Assembly: GCF_000300855.1 (NCBI RefSeq)
Contig: NZ_ALJF01000002.1
Coordinates: 431,479-495,478, forward strand
DNA: 64,000 nucleotides
Source: Agrobacterium albertimagni AOL15
GTDB lineage: Bacteria > Pseudomonadota > Alphaproteobacteria > Rhizobiales > Rhizobiaceae
Direction of reading: 5' to 3'
The notes under the pieces were generated by a model, which saw nothing but the letters and a program-made list of their open reading frames with translations, made no database searches and was not told where the DNA came from. A program made the position numbers and the translations under genes. Shown here piece by piece: positions 37,012 to 48,052 of this stretch (the stretch's first letter is position 1; each line of letters starts with the position of its first letter).

Positions 37012-37998
37012 TTATTCAGAAGCGAGCAGATCTTCGATCGACACGCCGACCTTTGAACCACCCTCGAAGAAGGTGCCCGTCTTGCGAGCGGCAACCTTAG
37101 CCTTGCCAAGGTCGAACGCATTGGCCGGCAGCGGCACGTAGCCAACTTCGGAAACAAGTTCGACGCCATGCTTCGGGTCCATCATGAAATCGGCATAAGC
37201 CTGAACTTCAGGACGGTCGAGCGCATCCTTCTTCACATACATGAACAGCGGACGGGCCAGCGGCTGATAGGTACCATCGCCAGCGCTCTGAATCGACGGC
37301 TCCACGCAGGTCCCATCTTCCTGCCTGATTGCGACCGCCTTCACCTTGTCGCGATTTTCTTCAAGATATGCGAGGCCGAGGAAGCCGATGGCATCCTTGT
37401 CACCAGCGACACCATTGATAGTGATGTTATCGTCTTCGGTCGCAGTGTAGTCGCCACGCGACTCATGCTCGGTCCCGTTGATGGCGAGGGTAAAGTAGTC
37501 ATAGGTGCCAGAGTCAGTGCCCGCACCAAAGAGGCGCAAAGGCGCGTCCGGGAACTCTGCGTTCACCTGGTTCCAGTTGTTGACCTTGCCCTGAGCAGGA
37601 ACTTCCCACATTGTTTTCAACTCAGCAGGCGACATGCAGGCCGCCCATTCATTGCCCGGGTTTACGATGACAGCGAGACCGTCCATCGCGACTGGCAGTT
37701 CGATGTACTCGATCTTGTTTTCTTTGCAGAGTTCGATTTCTTCACCACGGATCGGGCGCGATGCACCCGTGATATCTGTTTCACCTCGGCAGAACTTCTT
37801 GAAGCCACCGCCGGTGCCAGAAAGCCCAACGGTTACTCGGGTGCCCGAAGTGCTCTGAAATTCTTCAGCATAGGCTTCCGAAATCGGGAACACTGTAGAC
37901 GAGCCATCTACAGTGACCGTCGCCTGCTGAGCGGAAGCCTGAAGTGCAACTGCGGATACAGCAGAAGCTAGAGCTAGAATAAGGGTGGTGCGGATCAT
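37012..37998 (-). CDS. pstS: Periplasmic phosphate-binding protein PstS
   Basis: 328 residues. Signal peptide [23 protein letters not shown]; mature start [25 protein letters not shown], with [26 protein letters not shown] forming the phosphate-binding loops. PstS (PhoX-like subclass) is the first gene of the leftward pst operon. ATG 37998 has GAGGAG. With arsenate produced outside the cell by AioBA, the selectivity of this PstS for phosphate over arsenate matters; the residues that set it cannot be judged here. Confidence 0.95.
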   Translation of the reverse strand: MIRTTLILALASAVSAVALQASAQQATVTVDGSSTVFPISEAYAEEFQSTSGTRVTVGLSGTGGGFKKFCRGETDITGASRPIRGEEIELCKENKIEYIELPVAMDGLAVIVNPGNEWAACMSPAELKTMWEVPAQGKVNNWNQVNAEFPDAPLRLFGAGTDSGTYDYFTLAINGTEHESRGDYTATEDDNITINGVAGDKDAIGFLGLAYLEENRDKVKAVAIRQEDGTCVEPSIQSAGDGTYQPLARPLFMYVKKDALDRPEVQAYADFMMDPKHGVELVSEVGYVPLPANAFDLGKAKVAARKTGTFFEGGSKVGVSIEDLLASE

Positions 37999-38063
37999 GG
38001 CAAACTCCTCATGAATGTCTTTTCCAGAGACTTTGGTCTCGGAGCCATGACTAGGTGCCGCAC

Positions 38064-38103
38064 ATGACAGAAACATATCATTGACATGACAGTTCAATGA
38101 CAA
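38064..38103 (-). promoter_or_regulatory. Tandem Pho boxes before pstS
   Basis: On the minus strand TTGTCAT-N4-CTGTCAT (38086-38103), the canonical 7-4-7 Pho box, followed 22 bases on by another CTGTCAT (38064-38070). Units repeat every 11 bases, so two PhoB dimers could bind on one DNA face. They end 66 bases from the pstS ATG. Confidence 0.9.
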
Positions 38104-38467
38104 TGGCGTCGTCATCACCCTTGGTGTTGGGCCCGGATTGGGAGCTCTTCCAAGTGCATTCGGTGTGGGGATCCGCCCGAAAACGATCTGATCGTTTGGA
38201 CAAAATCAGGCGCCGGCAGAATTCGGCCTCAGCAAGGAGTTGAGTTCACATATCTTTAGCGCGGCCAGCCGCTCGGTCCTGCAAAAGATGCAACTGCGAA
38301 AGCAGAATCATCGAGAATTGTGGGCCGTACTTACCCTTTCGGTAAGAGGTTGCCCCCCTCGTGCCAGGATCCATAAATCCGACATGGATTATCGTCATGA
38401 GGAGAGCAATCGGCAATGAAAACAATTGGGTGGCCAACCGCTCTAAACTATCCGGTCTAAGGCAGCT

Positions 38468-38492
38468 GGGCTGACCACGAGGCGGTCAGCCC
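38468..38492 (-). terminator. Hairpin after the chemoreceptor gene
   Basis: GGGCTGACC/GGTCAGCCC (38468-38476 with 38484-38492), perfect 9-bp stem, 12 bases past the mcp stop. No T tract. The rest of the 38104-38504 gap shows no convincing gene; a CTTACC/GGTAAG mini-hairpin (38332-38348 region) and a possible 13-codon ORF at 38416 with AGGAGAG before it are the only other items. Confidence 0.5.
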
Positions 38493-38504
38493 AAAGGCAA
38501 AATG

Positions 38505-40850
38505 TTACGCTGCTTGAGCATTTTTCCTCTGAATTCGCGACGACCGGTCGGAATTTAACAAGTTCCGCTCTAGGGAAAAATGCTGGATTAGAGTTGCCAG
38601 GTGATTAGCCTCTTCGGACAACTTGTGGGTCGCGGCATTGGCTTCCTCCACCATTGCCGCGTTTTGCTGCGTGACCTGGTCCATCTGGTGCACCGCGGTG
38701 CTGACTTCAACGATGCCCGTTGACTGCTCACGTGTCGCCGTCGCGATCGCGGACATGTGATCGCTGATCTTCACGACATGGGACTGAATCTGACCCAGAG
38801 CCGCGCCCGTTTCTTGAACGAGTCCAACGCCCGCCGAAACCTCGGTATCGGACTTCGCGATCAGCCGCTTAATGTCCTTCGCCGCGCTCGCGGCGCGCTG
38901 CGCCAATTCCCGCACTTCCTGGGCGACAACCGCAAAGCCTTTACCCGATTCGCCTGCACGAGCCGCTTCCACTCCCGCGTTGAGGGCGAGCAGATTTGTC
39001 TGGAAGGCAATCTCGTCGATAACGTTCGTGATGTGACCGATCTCAGTCGATGCTTGCTCGATACGTCCCATGGCTTCAATTGCTTCACTCACGACCACGG
39101 AGGAACGCTCGGCGCTCTGCCTTGCGTCGGCAACGAACGTGTTTGCTTCTTGTGCCCGGTCGCTGGACATTCGCACCGCAGTCGTAATCTCTTCAAGCGC
39201 GGCAGCGGTTTCTTCTAGCGAAGCGGCCTGCTGTTCCGTTCGCTTGGAAAGGTCATTCGTTGCCGAACGTAGTTCGCTTGAATTGCCGGTGATCATGTCC
39301 GACGCTGAGCTTACCTGAGCCAATGTTGACTGCAGTGTCGCCATCGCATCATTTGTGTTCTTCTGCAACTCCGCAAAAGCACCTTGGAACTGGCCCCGCA
39401 TGCTGGCCGTCAGATCGCCTTCCGCCAGAGCGGCAATTACCCGCCGCGTCTCGGCAACACCTATGTCAACGCTGGCGAGAAGCTGGTTGACGCTTTGCGC
39501 AAAGCGGTTGAGGTCCGCATTTTCGTAATCTTGCTCAATCCTCCGGCTGAAATCGCCGGCCACGGCGGCGGTTACAACGGAGCTGATACTCGACTGAAGA
39601 TCCGCGCTTCGATTGCGGAGTGCCGTTTCCTGTTCATTGAGGGAGCGCATCGCGAGACCGTTGGTCTTGAACACTTCGACAGCGCCAGCCATCAGACCGA
39701 GCTCGTCGCCGCGATCCTTGTACGGGACGTCCGAATTCAGATCGCCGGAGGCAAGCGTGGTCATGCATTCGGTCAGTCTTGCGATGCGTCCGGTGATGCC
39801 GGTCACCATGTAAACAATGAAAGCACCCAGTAATGTTACTGCCAGTACAGCGATGATGGCAGCCGTCCAGAACATCCTGTACATCGGACCCAGCAGTTCA
39901 GCCGCTTCCTGCTCCACCACGATCGTCCACTGCGAGTCGTAGAAGGGCATGGAGACTCCGAGCATCTCCTTGCCGGTCGGGCCGGTATAGAAGCCCATGG
40001 CCTCGCGACACCCGGTCTCGCAATAGCCGTTGGTCAGATACTTCCCGCTGCTCGAACAGACCACGCCGGCCGTCATCAACGTGAGCTGCCAGGGCTCGCG
40101 ACTTCCCTCATGCTTCATCATCGCATCGGGAATGACGCGCGAATCGGTAATCATCACATTGTCTTTGTTGACGATATAGTAGTCGAAGGTCTTTCCGACA
40201 CCCGCAAGGTAAAAGGCACCGGCGTCGCCTTCCAGGTTGCCGATCTCGCCATCGACAATGTTCGTCAGCATCTTCGCGTTCGCATGAATGTGAACGACAC
40301 CGCTTTGGCTACGCCCGGCGAAGGTCAGATTGTATTTGCCGGCATCGTCGCGCCAGACGTCGGAATGTCCGGGTGTCGTATCGATGACCCTCGAGAAACT
40401 TGTGCCTATGCGTGAGGCATCTGAGGATGCAACGATCTGACCGTCGACGACGTGATCGATGTAGTTGTAAACCTCGGTCGCAGCGATCGGACGCTTGCCC
40501 GATTTTACCTCATCCTTGAAGGGGTGCTGCTCAATGTCGAAAACGTCTGTCTGGACGATACGCGCAAAGTGCTGAGACAACATCTGAGAGTCAGCTTGGT
40601 CGGCCAGCCCTGCAAGTTGAACGGCCTGCTTCTCGTTTTGTCCAAGGAAGCGGATGACGCCCTGTTGCTTGGCGTCGATAAAATTCATCAGGCCACCGAG
40701 CGAGGTCGCGACCTCCTGCCTGTAGAAGTTGTAGGCGAAGTACCCGCCAAGGGCCGCCAGCAGTGGAACAACCATGAAAAAGAGGACGAAGAGTCGCGTG
40801 CGAATACTCTCGAAGAAATTTATGCGTCCTGCTGAATACTGATTTGTCAT
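38505..40850 (-). CDS. mcp: Methyl-accepting chemotaxis protein
   Basis: 781 residues. TM1 ~20-41, a large periplasmic Cache-type sensor (~45-325) with [26 protein letters not shown] near its end, TM2 ~330-355, HAMP ~355-410, a second HAMP-like linker, then the methyl-accepting domain with the conserved tip [20 protein letters not shown]. The C-terminus has no CheR-docking pentapeptide. In related Agrobacterium strains an aio-linked chemoreceptor mediates taxis to arsenite; here arsenite or phosphate is a plausible ligand. Confidence 0.92.
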   Translation of the reverse strand: MTNQYSAGRINFFESIRTRLFVLFFMVVPLLAALGGYFAYNFYRQEVATSLGGLMNFIDAKQQGVIRFLGQNEKQAVQLAGLADQADSQMLSQHFARIVQTDVFDIEQHPFKDEVKSGKRPIAATEVYNYIDHVVDGQIVASSDASRIGTSFSRVIDTTPGHSDVWRDDAGKYNLTFAGRSQSGVVHIHANAKMLTNIVDGEIGNLEGDAGAFYLAGVGKTFDYYIVNKDNVMITDSRVIPDAMMKHEGSREPWQLTLMTAGVVCSSSGKYLTNGYCETGCREAMGFYTGPTGKEMLGVSMPFYDSQWTIVVEQEAAELLGPMYRMFWTAAIIAVLAVTLLGAFIVYMVTGITGRIARLTECMTTLASGDLNSDVPYKDRGDELGLMAGAVEVFKTNGLAMRSLNEQETALRNRSADLQSSISSVVTAAVAGDFSRRIEQDYENADLNRFAQSVNQLLASVDIGVAETRRVIAALAEGDLTASMRGQFQGAFAELQKNTNDAMATLQSTLAQVSSASDMITGNSSELRSATNDLSKRTEQQAASLEETAAALEEITTAVRMSSDRAQEANTFVADARQSAERSSVVVSEAIEAMGRIEQASTEIGHITNVIDEIAFQTNLLALNAGVEAARAGESGKGFAVVAQEVRELAQRAASAAKDIKRLIAKSDTEVSAGVGLVQETGAALGQIQSHVVKISDHMSAIATATREQSTGIVEVSTAVHQMDQVTQQNAAMVEEANAATHKLSEEANHLATLIQHFSLERNLLNSDRSSRIQRKNAQAA

Positions 40851-41340
40851 ATTGATTCCCGCCTCTCGAAGATTATCTGAAATTTAGACAGACGCGATTA
40901 AGGATCACTGAAGATTGACAACGGTCAGTTGTGGGGATCCTGTGGCACAGAAAAACATGAAATTTTACACAATTATGGCATGGCTGAAGAGGTGCCTGAA
41001 CAGTGAGCGTTCTTGCCACCAGTAATGGCCCCACCCTTATCCGGGCCATTACAGGCCGTTCACTTCGTGCCACGACCATATGAGAGCGCAACAGGAAACT
41101 TGCCATCCTGATTGCGATCGGCCAGCATATTGCTCATGAACGGATATGAACCCACAACCACCGCATGCATATCGGCTTATCAATCTGATTATCCATCAGA
41201 ATATGCTCTGTCGTGAGTTTGGAGACAAGTCTGCATCAGAGGCACAGGTGTACGACACTCGCCCGCTGGACCCCTCTAAAAACCTCCCCCTTTTCGGCAA
41301 ATCATGATTCACTCCGACATGCGTGATTTGGCGGGAGCGG
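40851..41340. other. Intergenic region upstream of mcp, up to the IS5-family remnant
   Basis: 490 bases without a convincing gene. It should contain the mcp promoter; no clear -24/-12 element is visible on the minus strand. A GAAC-N7-GTTC dyad lies at 41001-41015, in the orientation opposite to the aioB-type sites. The segment 41270-41310, rich in C and T, probably is the left end of the insertion sequence. Confidence 0.4.
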
Positions 41341-42435
41341 ATGATGCGGGGACAGCCTGGTTTCTTCGATCTGGACGAGCGTTACGAACGGCTGAGCGCC
41401 GTGGGCGATCCGCTCGAGAAGCTGAACGGCATCATCCCGTGGCCGGTGTTCGAGAAGCCGCTGGCCAAGGCGCTGAAGCGATCGGATGGGTCAAAGGGCG
41501 GGCGTCCGCCGTTTCCGGCGGTGCTGATGTTCAAGATCCTGGTGCTCCAGGCGCTCTATAATCTCTCCGACGACCAGGCCGAGTTCGTCATCCAGGACCG
41601 GCTTTCGTTTATTCGGTTCCTGGGGCTCGGCCTTTCCGACAAGGTGCCGGACGCCAAGACGATCTGGCTGTTTCGCGAAAGTCTCGTGCGAGCCGGTGCC
41701 ATCGACAATCTGTTCGCTCGCTTCGACAAACATCTCTCGCGGTCCGGGTATCTGGCCAAGGGCGGGCAGATCGTCGATGCGACAATCATCCAGGCTCCGA
41801 GGCAGCGCAATAATCAAGAAGAGAAAGACGCGATCAAAGCCGGTGAGATACCGCAGGACTGGAAGGAGAAGCCCGCCAAGCTTGCCCAGAAGGATCGCGA
41901 TGCGCGTTGGACGGTGAAGTATTCCAAGGCTAAGCAGCCGACGGAAACGCCGGCATCAGCGCCAACGAAGACCCATGACATCGCCATTCCGATGTTTGGT
42001 TACAAAAATCACGCGGGCATCGACCGGGCACATGGCTTCATCCGGGGATGGACGGTGACAAGTGCGAGCGCCCATGACGGTGCCCAACTCCGGAATGTCG
42101 TGACCAAGGACAATACCGCCTCAACGGTCTGAGCCGACAGCGCCTACCGATCCAAGACGAACGAGGAGTGGCTGATAAAGAATGGCCTGAAGTCAGACAT
42201 CCACCAGCGAAAGCCGAAGGGCAAGCCAATGCCGGAAACGACGTCGCGGGCAAACGGGCGACGATCCAAGACTTGGCTCTTCCAATCCCGATGGTCCTGA
42301 TGAAGAGCTTCATTTTGTCCTTCTGCCTTGCAAAGACATGCTCGACAGCGGATCAAGGTGAAGATCGGCATGGCTAATATCGCCTACAACATGCTCCGAT
42401 ACGTCTTCCACGAAGGTCGCCATGCCACCGCATGA
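41341..42435 (+). pseudogene. IS5-family transposase, broken
   Basis: An otherwise continuous 365-codon frame (41341-42435). The N-terminal part is intact (GQPGFFDLDERYERLS, FKILVLQALYNLSDDQ, GGQIVDATIIQAPRQRNN with a DDE-type Asp). It is broken twice: codon TGA at 42130-42132 where TGG (Trp, TVWADSAYRS) is expected, and a stretch of about 77 bases (42271-42347) that is inverted. Read on the minus strand that stretch encodes the missing VEHVFARQKDKMKLFIRTIG. After it the normal frame returns to RYVFHEGRHATA and the stop. Confidence 0.85.
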
Positions 42436-42478
42436 CGACGGCCGCCCCGCAAGGGGCGGGAATGCCAATACAGACAGT

Positions 42479-42676
42479 TCAAATATCATCACCGAAAGCG
42501 GCGGTAGGCTCAGATCGCCCCGTCAACGCAGGAAATCGGGGTAAATCGAGGTGTCCAGCTGTATGCGCGAGTATGGCGGCATAGGCCTGCAAGTCCCTGA
42601 ACACTGTCGTTGGAAGCTCGACCGTAATCTTGACGGGGCGGTCGTCGGGAATAGCGGAGAGCCTGAGTTTCGTCAT
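42479..42676 (-). pseudogene. DUF2274 protein, C-terminus replaced
   Basis: 65 residues. The first ~40 (MTKLRLSAIPDDRPVKITVE, LPTTVFRDLQAYAAILAHTAG) match the small DUF2274 proteins that end Trb operons in Rhizobiales islands. The usual tail (PMLERFMATDRAF-type) is missing, replaced by HLDLPRFPALTGRSEPTAAF. ATG overlaps the trbI stop (ATGA). Loss of the tail beside a rearranged insertion sequence suggests the end was cut during that event. Confidence 0.6.
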
Positions 42677-43889
42677 GTCGGTTCCTTCTCCGCTCCGTAG
42701 GGTTTCATCACCAGATCGCGGTTGACGATAACACGGACCGGAAAACCCGGCCGGATCGTCAGAGTCGGCTGAATGTTGAGTTGGCGACCAACGATCTGCT
42801 GGCCGATGTCGGAGGCGCTGTCCCGGGCGCTCTCGCGGATTGCGCGGACGATGTCGCTTTCGTCATCGGCCGAGAGTTCCGTGCCGATACCGAGCAGCGT
42901 CGAAAGCGCTGCGGCTTTGAACAACTGTCCCCAGTGATAGCCGACTTCATCCTCGAGTCCAGAGAACCCTTGCGTATCCGCGCCCTGCAGACGCTCCAGC
43001 ACGATGGATGAGCCGTCCGGCATGATAAGGCGGTTCCAGACGAGCAGCACACGGCTCTGCCCGAACGCGACCTGGCTGTCGTACTGACCGATCAAGCGTG
43101 CGCCTTGCGGAATGAGGAGATACGAGCCGGTCGGGCTGTCATAGACATGTTCCGTCACCTGCGCGGTGATCTGGCCGGGCAGATCGGATTTGATGCCGGT
43201 AATCAGGGCCGCAGGAATGATAGTACCCGCCTGCACGACATAGGGAGACAACTTCTCCTGCACGCGACCGGCACTGACGGTGCGCCGATCTGTTTCGCCA
43301 TTGACGAAAGCAAGCTTGCGGTCCTGCATATTCTGCGCGGACCCGGCGTCCAGCGGCGCCGGTTCGGACGGAATCGGCATGCCGGTGGCGGGATCGACGC
43401 CAGAAGCGGGTGTAGTTGCCGAAGGGATTGTCTGCCCTCCCATCGTGCGCTCCCCACGACTGTCAGTGAACAGCTTTGCCAGACGGGCGGACTCGATCTC
43501 GGCAAGACGGCGCTGCTCCTCGGGATCGACGCGCGGTGTCTGGATGCTGGGTGTGACGATAGGCTTGCCCGCCTCCTGCGCCCGAAGGATGGGACGGCCG
43601 AGGTCCCCCGGTAGCGCCGGGCCCAGCTTCGGAATGGTGGTGTAATCTCTCGGCAGGCCGGCCAGGCCATCGGCTGGTGTCGTGTTGTCGACATTATAGA
43701 GCTCCGTCGCGGACTGGTTGCCGCGCCGGTTGGTGTCGAGCGCCCAGAACAGTGCCGCCGCAATGGCGATAATGGTCACGCCGCCGAGACCAATCAGCAC
43801 CTTGCGAGACAGCCGCGTAACGCGCCGCGGCTCGGGCCGCAGCCGCAGTTCCGCCTGAAGGCCCATGTCTGATGATTTTGCAGACCCTG

Positions 43890-43893
<4 letters not shown>
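42673..43893 (-). CDS. trbI: Conjugation protein TrbI (VirB10-like)
   Basis: 406 residues. One N-terminal helix (VLIGLGGVTIIAIAAALFWAL, ~29-49), a Pro-rich periplasmic linker, then the VirB10 beta-barrel domain with YVVQAGTIIPAALITGIKSDLPGQ, LLIPQGARLIGQYDSQVAFGQSRV and IVNRDLVMKPY. It spans from inner membrane to outer-membrane pore. Overlaps trbG by 4 bases. Last intact gene of the trb operon. Confidence 0.93.
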
Positions 43894-44926
<1,033 letters not shown>

Positions 44927-44930
<4 letters not shown>

Positions 44931-45616
44931 TGCGAAAGCTCCTTCGACCAGTTGATTGCGTTGACGTAGACGCCGAGTGGATTGGCGCGCAGCTTGTCAG
45001 TGGTGCGCGGCGGCTGGACCACGACGGTCAGGATGGCGGTCCAGCGTTCGGTGGTGGAAAGCTGGCCGTTTTCGAACTGCCGTTCGGTCCAGGCGATGCG
45101 GAAACTGTCTGGGGATGCCCGGATAACGCTGGAGATCTCAACGGCAATCTGGTTCTTGCCGACCTTCGTGAACGGGTCATTGGCACGCGCGTAATCGTTC
45201 AGCGCAATCGCCCCGCGATCAGTGGTGAATTCGTAGGCGCGAAGCCAGTTCTGTCGCACGATGACTGGGTCGGCCGGAATGCTGCGAACCTGCTCGATAA
45301 AACGGGCGAGATGCCATGCGATCTGTGGATCGGTTGGCCGATAGTCGGTCACGGCAGAGGCAACGGCCTGCGCCTCGCCGAACTTGTCTATCTGCACCAC
45401 CCATGGCACGACGGTCCCACGCGTCGATTGCCAGACCAGGGCGGACGCAAAACCTCCAGCCAGAAACAGAGACCCGAAGGCCATCAGCCGCCAGTTTTTC
45501 GCCTGCACGCGAGCGGAGCCTATGCGCTCGTCCCAGACCTGCGCTGCCTTCTGGTAGCGGGTTTCGGGTTCCGGGGTGCGTGCGTAGCGCACGGAAGGTC
45601 GTCTGAAGATGTTCAT
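44927..45616 (-). CDS. trbF: Conjugation protein TrbF (VirB8-like)
   Basis: 229 residues from ATG 45616 (overlapping the trbL stop, TGATG). Cytoplasmic N-terminus (TPEPETRYQKAAQVWDERIG), one helix (LMAFGSLFLAGGFASALVW), then a periplasmic NTF2-like VirB8 domain ending with ATIL-TVVVQPPRTTDKLRANPLGVYVNAINWSKE. It is an assembly hub of the type IV secretion channel. Confidence 0.92.
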
Positions 45617-47007
45617 CAACGGTCATCCTGATTGAGAGAGACGGACATGGAGCCGCCGCTGTGATCGGCGGAGCGGACCGTATGGGCAGCCGTGCTGACA
45701 CCGTGACTGACGGTGCTGCTTCGCTTCATGCGCTGTGCCCACTCGGGCGGCGTCGAGGGTGAGATGACGGAGCCGGACACGGCAGCGGAACTTGCGGACC
45801 ACGAACCGGCAAAGGAGGAATCGTTGGCGGCATCTGACATGCCGACGCCGACCTCGTTCTTGCCGCCTGTCGCCTTCCATGCGCCTGCCTGTCCGGAGCG
45901 ATAGCTGGAGCGCATGGATTGGGATGCGCCGGAGACCATGGCCCTGCCCTTGTACATGGCGAGACCTGCGGCTGCTTTTGCGACACCGGCAAGGCCGGCA
46001 GCTCCACCGCCAGTCCCTGTCGATCCCACGGTTGCGTCACCAAGACCGTAGGCGGTCCTGGCGCCGCCCGCGAGTGTGGCCCCTCCCCTTGCCGCTCCGC
46101 CGGCAGCACTTGTTGCAGCTCCCAGTCCCGCCTTGGCACCCATATAGCCGGCGGCTCCGATACCGGCCGCAGCAAGGCCGGTCCCGACGGCAGCACCCGC
46201 GCCGAGTTGCGGCGCGCCGGACACCAGGCCCGAGGCGATACCTGGACCGAAGATTGAAAGGCCCATCAGCGAAAGAGCGCCGAGCACCAGCGACAGCGCC
46301 TCGGTGATGGTCGGCTGTTCAGAGAAACCGGATGTGAACTCGTCGAACAGGCCAGAGCCGATGCCGACGATCACGGCCAGCACAAGTATCTTGACGCCGG
46401 AGGCGACGATGTTTCCAAGCACCTTTTCGGCAAGGAAGGAGGTTCTATTGAACAGTGCGAAGGGGATCAGGACGAAGCCTGCGAGCGTCGTCAGCTTGAA
46501 CTCGATCAGCGTGACAAAGATCTGGATGGCGAGAATGAAAAAGGCGACGAGGACGATGATCCAGGCGACCATCAGCACAAAGATCTGCACGAAATTCTCG
46601 AAGAAGGCGATGTAGCCCATCAACTCGCCGGCGGCCTCGAGGATGGGATTGCCCGCGTCAATGCCGACCTGGGCGACGCGGCCGGGCTGCAACAGTTCCG
46701 TAGCTGAGAGGCTGTTGCCACCGGCCTTGAGGCCGAGCCCGGAAAAGCTCTCGAAGACGATTCCGGCGAGCCGGTTGAAGTTGCCGATAATGAAGGCAAA
46801 GAAACCGATATAGAGGGTCTTCTTCACCAGTCGCTGCAGCACGTCCTCATCCGCGCCCCATGCCCAGAACAGACCAGCCAGCACGATATCGATGACGATC
46901 AGCGTCGAGGTAAGGAAAGCCACTTCGCCGCCGAGCAGGCCGAAGCCACTATCGATGTAGGCGGTGAAGGTCGCGAGAAAACGATCGATGATAGCGGTAT
47001 TGTTCAT
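45616..47007 (-). CDS. trbL: Conjugation protein TrbL (VirB6-like)
   Basis: 463 residues. About six helices between 25 and 265 (FLTSTLIVIDIVLAGLFWAW, FVQIFVLMVAWIIVLVAFFI). A long Gly/Ala/Ser-rich low-complexity cytosolic tail (~270-463) follows, unusual in composition but common in TrbL. It is the inner-membrane pore component for DNA transfer. Confidence 0.9.
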   Translation of the reverse strand: MNNTAIIDRFLATFTAYIDSGFGLLGGEVAFLTSTLIVIDIVLAGLFWAWGADEDVLQRLVKKTLYIGFFAFIIGNFNRLAGIVFESFSGLGLKAGGNSLSATELLQPGRVAQVGIDAGNPILEAAGELMGYIAFFENFVQIFVLMVAWIIVLVAFFILAIQIFVTLIEFKLTTLAGFVLIPFALFNRTSFLAEKVLGNIVASGVKILVLAVIVGIGSGLFDEFTSGFSEQPTITEALSLVLGALSLMGLSIFGPGIASGLVSGAPQLGAGAAVGTGLAAAGIGAAGYMGAKAGLGAATSAAGGAARGGATLAGGARTAYGLGDATVGSTGTGGGAAGLAGVAKAAAGLAMYKGRAMVSGASQSMRSSYRSGQAGAWKATGGKNEVGVGMSDAANDSSFAGSWSASSAAVSGSVISPSTPPEWAQRMKRSSTVSHGVSTAAHTVRSADHSGGSMSVSLNQDDR

Positions 47008-47300
47008 GGCGACGGCACCTCACCGGTTTTCGGCGCGACCGGCCGATCGGTTGCGAAGAAGCGGCGGCGATTCTCCGCCCAGACCTTCCGACAGGCAGCG
47101 TCATCAGCAGCGGCTACTCCAAGGTCGCGGCAGCGCAAGAGCACGGCGTTGACAGGGCCGCCACCCGGACGCCCGATACTGAGAGCTTTTGCATCGGTTG
47201 CGTCTTCTTCCTGCAGGGCCACAATTGCGGCGGTCAGCCCTGCACCAAGTGCGAACACGGCAAGTATCCGGGCGGCGATCTTCAGGTCCATTGTCTGCAT
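47004..47300 (-). CDS. trbK: TrbK-like small protein (entry exclusion type)
   Basis: 98 residues with one N-terminal helix (ILAVFALGAGLTAAIVAL). The C-terminal half has CRDLGVAAADDAACRKVWAENRRRFF, the pattern of the TrbK-alt family encoded between trbJ and trbL. Entry exclusion (blocking uptake of a second copy) is the family role. Two starts possible (47300 or 47291). Overlaps trbL by 4 bases. Confidence 0.75.
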   Translation of the reverse strand: MQTMDLKIAARILAVFALGAGLTAAIVALQEEDATDAKALSIGRPGGGPVNAVLLRCRDLGVAAADDAACRKVWAENRRRFFATDRPVAPKTGEVPSP

Positions 47301-47305
47301 GCCCC

Positions 47306-48052
47306 TCAGTCGTGGAACATGCGGACGCTGGACGGGCTGTAGGCCGAGCCGGTCATGAAGCGGCTGAACTGCTCTCGGGCCTGTTCCTGCGCTGCCGCAG
47401 CCCTGGCCTGTTCCAGCGCACTGGCCCTGCCCTGAGCGGCGAGCATGGCAGTCAGATCGGCGATCTGTTTTGCCTGCACAGCCAAGAGCTGATTGCCCGC
47501 CTGGGTCGCCTGCAGCACACCGACCGCCGACTGGCTCGCATCAACCAGTTCGCTGGTCTGTTGTTGCGTGCCCTCAATATTGTCGATTGCCACGGCTCCA
47601 GCCTTCAGCGAATGCTCGAAAGCGGATACCGATTGCTGCCACCGCTGTTGCGCGGCGGATGCAAGCTGAGAGGCTGACCGATCGCCTGCCGCGAAATCAC
47701 GATAGGTGGCGTTGAATTGCTCTTCGATAGTCTGGACGTCATAGGCAAGCTGGTCCGCTTCCCCGAGCAGGCCTTTCATCTGGGAAAAATTCCCCTCGAT
47801 CTGCGAGAGCATCGAGGTCGGCAGGCTGGTGAGGTTCTTCGCCTGATTGATCAGCATCTGCGCTTCGTTCTGAAGCGATGTGATCTGGTTCTGGATCTGC
47901 TCCAGCGCCCTGGCAGCCGATAGCAGGTTCTGGCTGTAATTCGTCGGATCGTAGACGATCAGCGCCGATGCGGGTGACGATGCCAGTGTGGCAGCAAGCA
48001 CGCCGGTTGAAAGGATTCGGCGCCAGCGAACGCCCAGGGATATATGCTTCAT
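47306..48052 (-). CDS. trbJ: Conjugation protein TrbJ (VirB5-like)
   Basis: 248 residues, signal peptide ending ASSPASA. Mature protein is mainly helical: NYSQNLLSAARALEQIQNQI and QMLINQAKNLTSLPTSMLSQIEG, typical of TrbJ, followed by Ala/Gln-rich helices. It is the minor pilus-tip component. ATG 48052 overlaps the trbE stop by 4 bases. Confidence 0.9.
   Translation of the reverse strand: MKHISLGVRWRRILSTGVLAATLASSPASALIVYDPTNYSQNLLSAARALEQIQNQITSLQNEAQMLINQAKNLTSLPTSMLSQIEGNFSQMKGLLGEADQLAYDVQTIEEQFNATYRDFAAGDRSASQLASAAQQRWQQSVSAFEHSLKAGAVAIDNIEGTQQQTSELVDASQSAVGVLQATQAGNQLLAVQAKQIADLTAMLAAQGRASALEQARAAAAQEQAREQFSRFMTGSAYSPSSVRMFHD

Noticed and set aside
41001..41015. AioR-type site upstream of mcp
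   Set aside because: The dyad is GAAC-N7-GTTC, with arms in the opposite order and different spacing from the aioB sites, and no -24/-12 element is near.
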